From: a bacterium
GTDB lineage: Bacteria > Armatimonadota > Zipacnadia > Zipacnadales > Zipacnadaceae
Reading direction: 5' to 3'
NCBI GenBank assembly: GCA_030602615.1
Contig: JAUVZM010000010.1
Coordinates: 1 to 56,393 of the forward strand
DNA: 56,393 bases
Shown: positions 1 through 8,092 of the stretch, one piece after another
How the letters are laid out: the number at the start of each line of letters is the position of its first letter
Position numbering within the stretch: position 1 is the stretch's first letter
The notes under the pieces: model-generated
Databases searched by the model: none
What the model saw: the letters and a program-made list of their open reading frames with translations, nothing else
What the model was told of the DNA's origin: nothing
Made by a program: the position numbers and the translations under genes

Positions 1-753
1 CATATGAGAGAGTGGTAGCCGAGAGGACCCTGCTTTTCCCATTTGGCGTGCCAAATCGTCGAGGTAGCAGTAGTTAAGAGAGCTAGCCAGCGACAATCCT
101 GTCTGAGAGTAGTTGCTCCGGCTACGATCACAGACCCGAAAACCCTTATTCCTAAGATAATCCAGGAAACTACTGTTATCACACGCGTAGATCTTTTCGA
201 GGACGTCGGCACGAGCATATCCGTCCAGGATGATATAATAGATATCAGGCGCGGAATTGGTGGGCACACCCGAGGTTTGGTACTCCAGCACCACTGGACG
301 GATGTCGGCCGTACCGCGCAGATGCTGGTAGGTCGCGCCCGGCAGCAGAATGCCGACCGTAAACAGCCCTATCAAGTTTAATAGTACAGTGATGTCACGC
401 AATGCTCGTTTGGTTTGCAGAGTTTTCCAGGTTATCAGAAGAAAGGCAAGTCCCGCCATTAGTGCGGCCTGCGTGTTGGTCTCATGTGATAGGGGGGCGA
501 GGTGCTTCCCCAGCCACGCCACCAGCTCCCCATGAGCGAAGGCTATCAGGAAAACTGCAGATACCAGGATTCCCGCTTTATGAGCATTCTTCAACAATAG
601 GGTTAAACCCAGCCCCAGAAGCAAAGCTAGTGCCGTCAGCACCACCAGAGGTCGTACCACTAGCCACAGGGGTATTTGGCCTACGTTCCGCGAATACAGA
701 AACAAGACGGGAAAGGCCGCGAACAACAAAGGATGGATAACTGCTCTCTTCAT
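1..753 (-). CDS. Partial sulfatase/LTA-synthase-like polytopic membrane protein (C-terminus outside window)
   Basis: The reverse strand is open for 251 codons from an ATG at 753 to the window edge with no stop, so the gene continues to the left. The N-terminal ~150 residues carry several hydrophobic segments, followed by an extracytoplasmic part that begins with the motif DIYYIILDGYARADVL and then YSQTGLSLASSLN. That motif order is typical of membrane-anchored proteins of the alkaline phosphatase/sulfatase superfamily found with surface polysaccharide genes; the Asp of IILDGY would be a metal ligand. Its ATG overlaps the TGA of the upstream methyltransferase gene (ATGA), so translation is probably coupled. 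The function as a phosphoglycerol or phosphoethanolamine-type transferase is family inference; the catalytic Thr/Ser region is only partly inside the window. Confidence 0.8.
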   Translation of the reverse strand, partial: MKRAVIHPLLFAAFPVLFLYSRNVGQIPLWLVVRPLVVLTALALLLGLGLTLLLKNAHKAGILVSAVFLIAFAHGELVAWLGKHLAPLSHETNTQAALMAGLAFLLITWKTLQTKRALRDITVLLNLIGLFTVGILLPGATYQHLRGTADIRPVVLEYQTSGVPTNSAPDIYYIILDGYARADVLEKIYACDNSSFLDYLRNKGFRVCDRSRSNYSQTGLSLASSLNYCYLDDLARQMGKAGSSRLPLSHM

Positions 754-2147
754 CGGAGAGCCTTCCTATTGCACATCAGGTAAAGATGCCGCTGTGAATT
801 CATCAGGGGCGCATGGTCTACAATCGTGAAGTATTCATCGAAGCTACTCTCAAAGCCCTCTTGGTTGTAGTCATCAAATATGTCTTCGCGCGTAGCTAAG
901 AGCCTCTGTACTTGCGAGTCGGATTTCGGGACAAATTCTATTATGAGCCATTTGCATATGGCGCTGCAGAATTCAGCAATTTTGCTCAGGGGTACGTTAT
1001 TGGAAATGGCCAAGTGGTGAACTAAAGCAAGCACTAGCGTCAGGTCGGCAGGTCCCCGTTCCACCAGAGAGAGGCGCTCGCGATGAGCCCATCCCAAGCC
1101 CGGACTGGGATTACTAAGGTCCATTACCAGGGGCAGCACCTGGTGTCGGTTAACACTCTTGCAGTGTAGATAGTGCCCTTCAACGACTGCTGGATCCGCG
1201 TCCAGAGCAATGGTCAAGGCGCCCTGTCGGGCAGCCAACTGACTGAACCGGCCCACGTTTGCGCCAAGGTCCCAAACTGTAGCTGGGTTAGCTCTGCCCA
1301 GCATCTGGCTGACGAGCCTCTCTTTATGCTGTAAGCTCTCTGTGGAGTAGCTCGACTCGTTTGAGTAGTAATCGGTCCACTCGGTTTCTCCTGGCTCATA
1401 TCGTAACCGCCTAACGGCGGCTTCTATGCTTTGTAGTAACCCTTGCAGTGCCAAGGGGGTGAGGCGGCGCGTAATCTGGCTCTTGGTAAGTGGTTTATTC
1501 GCATAGCGCTGCTGAGTCCTGGCATGGAAGTGTATATGTACCAGCAGTGCCGGATTGATCCGGCTTCGCAACGGCAGGAGGCTACTGGCCAGATCGAGTG
1601 GCACTCCGTCAACATGCAGGCGCAAAAGCTTGTTAAGCCGTGCGTCGGTGTACCCCACCAAAGACAGGGGAGCAAGGAAATGCTGGCAAAACTGCCTATA
1701 GGCAGTCCATGGCTCCCCCTCTTTATACTTTTCAAACGATAGTGTGTCGATCAAGACGGCTCGACCCTCTATGAATTGAATATTATAGGCACTTGCGTCT
1801 TTCAGTGACATGCCGAACTCCAACGACTTTTGCTGAATTTCCAACGTAGTGAGCGCTGCCTCTTTAAGCTGACTGAAGCACCATTCATAGGGATATGAGA
1901 TAAAGGGCACTTCCTCAGGCTTTATGAGCTTGTAAGCTCCGGCCGGTATTTCCTCACTGGGCTCCACTTCCTGATGAGGGATAAGGAGCTCTGTCTGTGT
2001 GAGTTCCTCGTAAAGGCCACTGTGCATCAGGAGGTCATACTCCTCCCGATACGTATCGTTTATTTGTCGGTAGAGCTCTCCTTCGCGACGGAAGAGAAAG
2101 CCGCTTGGATCACGAAAAGAGCTAGGAAGAATCTTGTTCGTTCTCAT
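750..2147 (-). CDS. SAM-dependent methyltransferase, NoeA/cell-surface type
   Basis: A 465-residue cytoplasmic protein with a class I methyltransferase domain in its C-terminal half: motif I is VWDLGANVGRFS (about residue 292) followed by an acidic strand end in ALDADPAV. The N-terminal ~240 residues have no motif I and contain phrases such as SLKDASAYNIQF and FIEGRAVLIDTLSF, which are shared with proteins annotated as nodulation methyltransferase NoeA-like. It overlaps the small membrane protein upstream by 26 bases and the membrane sulfatase-like gene downstream by four, forming a tight three-gene operon. A role in methylating a surface glycan or its lipid-linked precursor is inferred from these neighbours; the substrate is not visible. 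Confidence 0.8.
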   Translation of the reverse strand: MRTNKILPSSFRDPSGFLFRREGELYRQINDTYREEYDLLMHSGLYEELTQTELLIPHQEVEPSEEIPAGAYKLIKPEEVPFISYPYEWCFSQLKEAALTTLEIQQKSLEFGMSLKDASAYNIQFIEGRAVLIDTLSFEKYKEGEPWTAYRQFCQHFLAPLSLVGYTDARLNKLLRLHVDGVPLDLASSLLPLRSRINPALLVHIHFHARTQQRYANKPLTKSQITRRLTPLALQGLLQSIEAAVRRLRYEPGETEWTDYYSNESSYSTESLQHKERLVSQMLGRANPATVWDLGANVGRFSQLAARQGALTIALDADPAVVEGHYLHCKSVNRHQVLPLVMDLSNPSPGLGWAHRERLSLVERGPADLTLVLALVHHLAISNNVPLSKIAEFCSAICKWLIIEFVPKSDSQVQRLLATREDIFDDYNQEGFESSFDEYFTIVDHAPLMNSQRHLYLMCNRKALR

Positions 2148-2385
2148 CGTTTTCCGTATCGTCAGAAGAATCTCGCTTTCGAAAGAAGTTCACTATGTCT
2201 TTCCAGTACAGTTTTATTGCTACCATTCCTCCCAGTGCTCCGCCAATGAGTAGTTGGAATAAGTAACTACCTGTTCCCGGATCAATGTAAGCATGAGCAA
2301 CAGATGTCTGCAGCACGCAGGCTACAGTGAACAGAATTACAAGTAAGGCGCCAGGGCGATAGTGTCCAGGTTTACGCTTCAACAT
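2122..2385 (-). CDS. Small YIDPGTGS-type membrane protein
   Basis: An 87-residue protein with an N-terminal signal-like hydrophobic segment (about residues 13-32), the signature AYIDPGTGSYLFQ, a second hydrophobic segment with glycine-rich LLIGGALGGMVAIKLYW, a basic stretch and a strongly acidic tail. Small proteins with a YIDPGTGS core are recurrently found next to sulfatase-like membrane proteins and methyltransferases of surface glycan clusters; their molecular function is not established. It is the first gene of the leftward operon and its 3' end overlaps the methyltransferase gene by 26 bases. The call rests on the motif and the gene context. Confidence 0.75.
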   Translation of the reverse strand: MLKRKPGHYRPGALLVILFTVACVLQTSVAHAYIDPGTGSYLFQLLIGGALGGMVAIKLYWKDIVNFFRKRDSSDDTENDENEQDSS

Positions 2386-2560
2386 TCAATCACTCTATCC
2401 TATCTTTGGACAAATGTAGTGGGGGCAGAATGCATCGCTGCCATCAGTTGACTGGGCTACGTGCGCAGTTCCGTTATCACCAACTCTGTATTGGCCTGAG
2501 GATCATCGCCAACCTGAGAGACACGACGAATGGTGCACCCTCGCTGCGCCCCACGCCGTC

Positions 2561-2908
2561 CTACTGCGGCTGCGCTCCCGGTCCACCGAAGGGGTGCACT
2601 GGTGGTGGCGGAGGGACCAGCCGTAACACGCCAACTTGCTTCAGCGAGTACACGTTAACCTTATAGAGAACATCACCCGTCAAGATGAACAGGTGGTCAC
2701 TGTGCACCTGCATCACCGGCTGAGTTGGCGCAGGCGGCATCGGCAGCGGCCCACTGCTGCCACCGTAAAACCCTGTCGCCACTGGGACATTGGCTGGGGT
2801 AGGCGGTGGCCGCTGAAAGCCCTGGGCGATGGCCACTGCCGATATCACCACGATCAGAACACCACAGGCCACCAGCATAATCAACTTTGTGGGATGAGTC
2901 ATCTTCAT
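2561..2908 (-). CDS. Small membrane-anchored proline-rich protein, function unknown
   Basis: A 115-residue protein starting at an ATG preceded by the Shine-Dalgarno sequence GAGGAG five to ten bases upstream. Residues ~8-28 form one hydrophobic segment (signal anchor), followed by a Pro/Gly-rich linker, a short ordered part DHLFILTGDVLYKVNVY and a proline-rich end. The ordered part resembles short beta-strand segments of pyrrolo-quinoline-like or beta-propeller blades in isolation, but it is too short to assign. It is separated from the leftward operon by 175 bases and is divergent from the GT-C gene. I do not recognise a named family. Confidence 0.55.
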   Translation of the reverse strand: MKMTHPTKLIMLVACGVLIVVISAVAIAQGFQRPPPTPANVPVATGFYGGSSGPLPMPPAPTQPVMQVHSDHLFILTGDVLYKVNVYSLKQVGVLRLVPPPPPVHPFGGPGAQPQ

Positions 2909-3149
2909 CTCACTCCTCTTCTCCTGCGAGATTGATCTCTGGCACTAATTCGCGAACAATACCATTTATCCTCTTGTGCCTGCCAATTCACCTACTCCAG
3001 GGCCAGACTACTGCCCAGCTTGCCGGGAGGAGACAGACCACAGGGAGACGAACTAGACCCGCGGAATGCAGCCAGCCGGACTGGGAGATGAATTTACCGT
3101 CTGAAAGGAGGGCCAACGACCGAAGGCGAAAGTGCGATAGGTCAGCGCA

Positions 3150-4784
3150 ATGAATAACGTCAGTCAACCCAAGAGGATGGCCCCTGCGGCTAATTCAGAT
3201 ACAACAGGCGAGAGACACCATAGCATTGGCGACAGCATTCCTGCCCCCCAGCTCAAGTTCACCCGAAAGGATTGGCTGGTTGCCCTGGGCTTGGTGGTCA
3301 TAACGGTGGCGACTCGCTTGCCCTACATTCCACCCGTGATAGTGCAAGCGGATGGTGCTGAATATGCTTTTGCGCTTGAGAAGGTCGACATGGCCCGTGG
3401 CTATCCCCATGCGCCTGGCTACCCATATTTCATCGCAACGACGAGGCTGATTTACGCACTAACCAATGACGCCAACGCGAGCATAGCAGTTGCCAATATT
3501 GCTTCTAGTGCGCTGGCTTGTGGGGCGCTATACCTGCTGGGCACTGCGATGTTCGGACCGTGGGTGGGCCTGGTAGCAGCATTGCTACTGTGCTCGGATA
3601 GCAACTTCTGGCAATTCAGCGCCACCGGCATGGCCTACCCCCAAGGCATCTTTTGGGCATGTATCGTTGCACTGACTGCCTATTTGGGCCGCATCCGTGG
3701 TGCCCAGGCAGGCAGATGGAGCACAATCTCCGCAATATGCCTGGGGCTAGCGGGCGGATTTCGCCAGCAAGTAGTGATGTTCTCAGGACCAATGTGGTTG
3801 TGGCTCTGCCGCCACAGCGGGTGGCATCGCATAATAGGGGGGCTGCTAATAGTTGCGGTCCTCTGCACAGCGTCGATCGCGGTAATGTCGCACTGGGCCG
3901 GAGGTTACTCAGTCCTCCAGGCCAGTAATCAGGCACAGTGGACGGAGGTCATCTATAGCAGCTCGGTATTTGTCGTGGCCGAAGAAGGTCTAAACGCCGT
4001 GATACAGAGGCTTGCTCATAGGATTTCTATATGGTCGGAGCTGCTGTTCGGCGGCCATTCCCACTTGTCTGCGATAGCCTGGCTGATACCACTTATCTAC
4101 GCGGCGGGCCGACTGCTGCGTCCACAGCTTATCTGGAACGACAACCGAGTTCAACTACTGGTCGCCTGGCTACTGCCAATTATGGCTTTTCACCTGCTGA
4201 TTCATATGCTCAACCGTGGCTACGCCTTGATTTACTTACCCGCGCTTTGCCTGATCGCAGCCGTGGGAATATACCTTTTCTGTACCGACCTGTGCCAGCT
4301 CCTGCCAGGAAAGCAGTCGCGGAGCTTCCCGGCTTGCATGACGGTGGTGCTGGCAGCCGCAGTAGTGCTGAACGTTGGCGTATTTACCTTGCAGTCGGCG
4401 CCGGCGACCCACACTCATGCCCGCCAGCTACAGTCGGTCGTTGGTTATATCGAGCACAACTATCGGCCCGAGGAAGCAGTGATCGTCCAGTCAGATGCCC
4501 GTATGTTCTATCACATAATCCGCTATTATCTGCCTCAGCATGACGGCTATTTGCTGCAGCAGACGATGTCGCCGCCGCGGCCGAGCCTGGCCTTTCTCAG
4601 TCCGGTGCGGTTGCCAGACAGTGTAACCAGCGTGATATTCCTTAACCCCAAAGCTCGTGTAAGACCTGAGCCGGAATTAGTTGAGCTACCCACTGGCGCA
4701 ACTCTACAGGTCCTGCACTTGCAGCCAGGGCAGCACTATATGCACTTTGATGGAACCGGCGTTCGGTTTGCAGCGAACCCATAA
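3150..4784 (+). CDS. Polytopic membrane glycosyltransferase-like protein (GT-C / DUF2723 type)
   Basis: A 544-residue integral membrane protein. After a hydrophilic N-terminus (~45 residues) come about ten hydrophobic segments. The first extracytoplasmic loop contains VQADGAEYAFALEK and then GYPHAPGYPYFIATTRLIY, the acidic and Pro-rich loop expected for GT-C glycosyltransferases that use polyprenyl-phosphate sugars, where the acidic residue acts in catalysis. The C-terminal ~130 residues are a soluble extracytoplasmic domain. Known relatives transfer sugars to proteins or lipids outside the membrane; donor and acceptor here are unknown. It precedes a PhnP-like hydrolase with a 14-base gap and may be co-transcribed with it. 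Confidence 0.72.
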   Translation: MNNVSQPKRMAPAANSDTTGERHHSIGDSIPAPQLKFTRKDWLVALGLVVITVATRLPYIPPVIVQADGAEYAFALEKVDMARGYPHAPGYPYFIATTRLIYALTNDANASIAVANIASSALACGALYLLGTAMFGPWVGLVAALLLCSDSNFWQFSATGMAYPQGIFWACIVALTAYLGRIRGAQAGRWSTISAICLGLAGGFRQQVVMFSGPMWLWLCRHSGWHRIIGGLLIVAVLCTASIAVMSHWAGGYSVLQASNQAQWTEVIYSSSVFVVAEEGLNAVIQRLAHRISIWSELLFGGHSHLSAIAWLIPLIYAAGRLLRPQLIWNDNRVQLLVAWLLPIMAFHLLIHMLNRGYALIYLPALCLIAAVGIYLFCTDLCQLLPGKQSRSFPACMTVVLAAAVVLNVGVFTLQSAPATHTHARQLQSVVGYIEHNYRPEEAVIVQSDARMFYHIIRYYLPQHDGYLLQQTMSPPRPSLAFLSPVRLPDSVTSVIFLNPKARVRPEPELVELPTGATLQVLHLQPGQHYMHFDGTGVRFAANP

Positions 4785-4798
4785 GCGGGTAATCGTTG

Positions 4799-5620
4799 AT
4801 GAAGCTGAAGATTCTCGGTAGTGGTGCGGCACAGGGTATTCCGGCGCTGTTTTGTTGCTGTCAGGTTTGTCAGACGGCGCGCGAGAAGGGTGGCCACGAT
4901 ATCCGGCGGCGCGCTGCATACCTGTGGGACGATGATATTATGATTGATCTGGGGCCAGACTTCTTCTCAGCTCAGATCGCCTGGAATCTCGATTACAGCA
5001 AGCTGCGCCACGTGCTAATAACTCACTCACACGCGGACCACCTCTATCCAATGAACCTGTACTTTCGGCCACCAGGAGTTGACACACGGCCCGAACCAAG
5101 TTGGCTAACTGTTCACGGCAACTCCATAGTAGGACAGATGCTGAACGAAGCATTCCCCGAGTCGCTTGAGGAATGCTCCCTTGACTTCTCCGAAGTCAAG
5201 GTGGGCCAAACCATCAAACTGGATGAGCAGCGCAGTGCCACAGCCATTCGAGCTCAGCACGGCCCGGAGGAAGTCTGTCTCAACTACATTTTGCAATCCA
5301 GTGACCACCATGTGCTGGTGGGCAATGACACCGGCTGGTGGGACGAAGAAACCTGGCAAGTGCTGGAACAACATCGGTTTGACGCAGCCATCGTGGACTG
5401 CACCGCCGGCACACTGGACTACCGCAAATACCATATGAACGTAGAAGCTGTCATAGATGTGCGCACGCGGCTGCTGAAGTGCGGAGCAATAGATGAGGCA
5501 AGCCGCATCATTGCCAATCATTTTTCGCACACTGGCGATCTTAACCACAGTCAACTGGTTGACAAACTGGCACCTGCCCCTATCGAAGTGGGCTACGATG
5601 GGATGGAAATCGAACTGTAG
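4799..5620 (+). CDS. MBL-fold metallohydrolase, PhnP-like
   Basis: A 273-residue cytoplasmic protein of the metallo-beta-lactamase fold. The N-terminus LGSGAAQGIPALFCCCQVC matches the PhnP subgroup, with a Cys cluster that binds an extra zinc, followed by the metal motif HSHADH (about residue 78) and further ligands near VGNDTG and IIANHFSHTG. PhnP is a cyclic-phosphodiesterase acting late in phosphonate use, but no other phn gene is present here, so a general phosphodiesterase or unrelated hydrolase role is equally possible. I chose the ATG at 4799 rather than the TTG directly before it. Neighbours are a GT-C glycosyltransferase upstream and a cupin downstream. Confidence 0.8.
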   Translation: MKLKILGSGAAQGIPALFCCCQVCQTAREKGGHDIRRRAAYLWDDDIMIDLGPDFFSAQIAWNLDYSKLRHVLITHSHADHLYPMNLYFRPPGVDTRPEPSWLTVHGNSIVGQMLNEAFPESLEECSLDFSEVKVGQTIKLDEQRSATAIRAQHGPEEVCLNYILQSSDHHVLVGNDTGWWDEETWQVLEQHRFDAAIVDCTAGTLDYRKYHMNVEAVIDVRTRLLKCGAIDEASRIIANHFSHTGDLNHSQLVDKLAPAPIEVGYDGMEIEL

Positions 5621-5711
5621 GTAGTACTCGGGCACAATGGGCACCCTGTCTGTGGGGTGACCAGGCGGGACGCATATCCTACCGAAAGACCACGGAGGCG
5701 GTGTAGCAGTT

Positions 5712-6068
5712 ATGTACGTAGTCAATGTGCAAGAGGCCAGTCGTAGTACAGTGACAAGTGAAGGCGCCGTAGATACGCAGGTCCAATGGCTACTGGATGA
5801 ATCGCGGGGGGCACCTAACTTTGCCCTGCGGCGCTTCATCATTGCCCCAGGCGGACATACTCCCCGACACACCCACAACTGGGAACACGAGGTGTACGTG
5901 CTGCGTGGCGAGGGAGTTTTGGTGACTGACGAGGGTGAAGTACCCCTGGGACCGGATCGGGCAATTCTCATCTCGCCCAATGAGGAGCACCAGTTCCGCT
6001 GCACCGGCGCTGACAACCTGGAAATGCTGTGCATAGCGCCCAATGGCCCAGCTACGGCGGGGCACTGA
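5712..6068 (+). CDS. Small cupin-domain protein
   Basis: A 118-residue single-domain cupin. The first metal motif is visible as TPRHTHNWEHEVYVLRGEG (two His plus Glu) and the second as PNEEHQF. Such small cupins bind a divalent metal and act as isomerases, dioxygenases or sugar-binding sensors; sequence alone does not say which. A GGAGG lies 13 bases before the ATG. The gene is followed by an amidohydrolase after 24 bases, and then by a UroD-like protein, suggesting a small catabolic operon. Confidence 0.8.
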   Translation: MYVVNVQEASRSTVTSEGAVDTQVQWLLDESRGAPNFALRRFIIAPGGHTPRHTHNWEHEVYVLRGEGVLVTDEGEVPLGPDRAILISPNEEHQFRCTGADNLEMLCIAPNGPATAGH

Positions 6069-6092
6069 GAGGCGTCGAGACCAGCAACCCCT

Positions 6093-6887
6093 ATGAAGCC
6101 ACGAATCATAGACTCACACACCCACATTTTCCCGGAGAAGGTAGTGGACAAGGCGATGGCGGCGCTGGAGGCGGCCTACGGCGCTCGGCCGCTGATGCGG
6201 CCGAGCGTAGATAACCTGCTGGCGCACATGGACAAGACCGATGTGGATGCCGCTGTCATCTGTCCGGTCGCCACCAGTCCCGAGCAGGTGCGCTCGATAA
6301 ACCGGTGGATGGCCAGCCTCGCCAGTGAGCGGCTGATTCCCCTCGGTGCATTGCATCCGGCCGATTCCCACTGGGATGAGCAGATTCAATTCCTGGTTGA
6401 CCACGGCTTCCGGGGGGTTAAGCTCCAGCCTCACTTCCAGGAGTTTGAGCTGCTGGCCCCCGCCACACTGGAGAAGTTGGAGAAGCTAGCGGGGCGGCTA
6501 GTTGTGGTGCTGCATGCCGGCCAGGAGATCAAGCCCATCGAGCACGTTGAGCCTACTCCGCAACGGCTGCTTAAGCTGCATCGGATGTTGCCCCGGCTTC
6601 AGTTCATAGCCGCCCACCTGGGGAGTTATCAAATGTGGGACGAGGTAGAACAGTACCTGGTCGGCGAGGAAATCTATATGGACCTGTCTTATGTCTTCGA
6701 CAAGGCCAGCGACGAGCAGATTGCCCGTATCATCCGCAATCACGGGCCTGAACGCGTACTGTTCGCTTCTGATTTTCCGTGGCAATCGCCCCGCGAGGTA
6801 CTGGACGGGCTGAATCGGCTTGACCTCAGCGAGGAGCAGCGGACGATGATCCTGGGGGCTAATGCGGCCAGACTACTAGGCCTGTGA
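6093..6887 (+). CDS. Amidohydrolase (Amidohydro_2 TIM barrel)
   Basis: A 264-residue metal-dependent hydrolase of the amidohydrolase superfamily. The metal motif HxH is in IIDSHTHIFPEK at the N-terminus, a His follows in VVLHAGQE, another in IAAHLGSY, and the catalytic Asp is in LFASDFPW near residue 230. The family includes decarboxylases and C-C or C-N hydrolases of small ring compounds. Its last codons overlap the GTG start of the downstream UroD-family gene (GTGA), which indicates translational coupling and a joint pathway. The substrate cannot be deduced. Confidence 0.85.
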   Translation: MKPRIIDSHTHIFPEKVVDKAMAALEAAYGARPLMRPSVDNLLAHMDKTDVDAAVICPVATSPEQVRSINRWMASLASERLIPLGALHPADSHWDEQIQFLVDHGFRGVKLQPHFQEFELLAPATLEKLEKLAGRLVVVLHAGQEIKPIEHVEPTPQRLLKLHRMLPRLQFIAAHLGSYQMWDEVEQYLVGEEIYMDLSYVFDKASDEQIARIIRNHGPERVLFASDFPWQSPREVLDGLNRLDLSEEQRTMILGANAARLLGL

Positions 6888-8077
6888 CTGAGCCGGGAGG
6901 TATTAACCAGCAGTTGACTTCCAAAGAGCGCGTGCTGGCCGCCCTACAATTCGAAGAGCCTGATCGAGTGCCTATCGGCGAGTACGCTATTGATTTCGAC
7001 ACTGTCGAGAAGATCCTCGGCCACGAGACCTATCTACGCGCGAAAGCTAAATCGAAGATTGCTTTCTGGGAAGGGCGCCACGACGAGGTGGCTGACAGCT
7101 ATGCGAAAGATCACATTGAGCTGCACAGGAATCTAGACCTGGATATCGTCAACCTGTCTGCCGATGCCACCTGGTATATTCCTCCGCCGAGTAATGACCA
7201 TCCGCCCCGGAAAATCGCCGACAACACCTGGGAAGACAAGTACGGTCGAATCTATAAATATTCTGAGGTTACCGCAGATATTACCTGTGTCAAAGACCCC
7301 GTAGCCGAGCAGACGCAGTTCTCCGTCGCAGACTTCACCGGTGAGCCGCAAAAGCCGGCGCGCAATGAACGGTCATGGAAGATTCTGGATCGCACGATCA
7401 GCGAATTTGTCAACGAAAAATTCATCTGTGGGCCCTCGGGTGGCGAGGTCGGTATTGTCTTTCTCGGAAATGGATTCGGTGCTGGTGGTGGCGCTATGGA
7501 AAGGGGTCTAATCGCGCTGATTGAGCAGCCCGAAGTGGTAAGAGCGGCGACTGATTATCTGGTCAAGCAACAGAATCTGGCCGACGAGGTCACAATACAT
7601 CCGGGGCAGGATGCCGTCCTGTGGGGCATTGATTTTGGACAGAAATCGGGTCCGTTTATCAGCCCGGAAATGTTTAAGAACCTCTTCCTACAGGCTAACA
7701 AAGACAGGGTCGAACAGATCCACAGCAGAGGTCTGCAGGTGATTAAGCATTCGTGCGGCAACAACGCGCCTCTGCTCGACTGCTTTGTGGAGATCGGCTA
7801 CGACTGCTACCAGTCCATCCAGCCGACTGCTGGTATGGACATCTGCGCGGTAAAGCACAGTCACGGTGATAGACTGGCTCTGTGGGGCGGAGTGGCGGTG
7901 GAGAACATAGTCAGCGGCACCCCCGAAGATGTTCGGCAGGATGTTCGGCGGGCGATGCAATGCGCCAAGCCCGGCGGTGGATTCATTCTCGGCTCCAGCC
8001 ATAGCATCGCCGTAGGCAGCAAGTACGACAACTTCATGGCCATGCTCGATGAATACCACAGACTGGCCAGTTACTAG
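6884..8077 (+). CDS. Uroporphyrinogen decarboxylase (URO-D) family protein, MtaA/methyltransferase-like
   Basis: A 397-residue protein that starts at a GTG overlapping the previous stop. It has the URO-D fold signature at the start (SKERVLAALQFEEPDRVPI) and, unlike true heme-pathway HemE, the sequence IKHSCGNNAPLLDCF near residue 288. The HxCG motif is the zinc site of MtaA/MtbA-type corrinoid:coenzyme M and related methyltransferases. This makes transfer of a methyl group to or from a corrinoid or thiol more likely than porphyrin decarboxylation, although many members of this clade are uncharacterised. It follows a cupin and an amidohydrolase. A B12-binding protein and a pterin methyltransferase are encoded 10-15 kb downstream. 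Confidence 0.82.
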   Translation: MTEPGGINQQLTSKERVLAALQFEEPDRVPIGEYAIDFDTVEKILGHETYLRAKAKSKIAFWEGRHDEVADSYAKDHIELHRNLDLDIVNLSADATWYIPPPSNDHPPRKIADNTWEDKYGRIYKYSEVTADITCVKDPVAEQTQFSVADFTGEPQKPARNERSWKILDRTISEFVNEKFICGPSGGEVGIVFLGNGFGAGGGAMERGLIALIEQPEVVRAATDYLVKQQNLADEVTIHPGQDAVLWGIDFGQKSGPFISPEMFKNLFLQANKDRVEQIHSRGLQVIKHSCGNNAPLLDCFVEIGYDCYQSIQPTAGMDICAVKHSHGDRLALWGGVAVENIVSGTPEDVRQDVRRAMQCAKPGGGFILGSSHSIAVGSKYDNFMAMLDEYHRLASY

Positions 8078-8092
8078 CCCACGGCGGGCCGG

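Noticed and set aside
43-740. Rightward open frames of up to 112 codons at the left edge
   Set aside because: They are antisense to the partial membrane sulfatase-like gene, which has clear family motifs and a coupled start on the reverse strand.
4799-5620. Assignment as phosphonate-pathway PhnP
   Set aside because: The motif fits PhnP, but no other phn gene is nearby, so only a PhnP-like label is justified.
5105-6151. A 348-codon leftward open frame
   Set aside because: It is antisense to the PhnP-like and cupin genes, which have complete motifs; its translation has no recognisable domain.
6884-8077. Assignment as HemE (heme biosynthesis)
   Set aside because: The HxCG zinc motif and the catabolic neighbours fit MtaA-like methyltransferases better than uroporphyrinogen decarboxylase.
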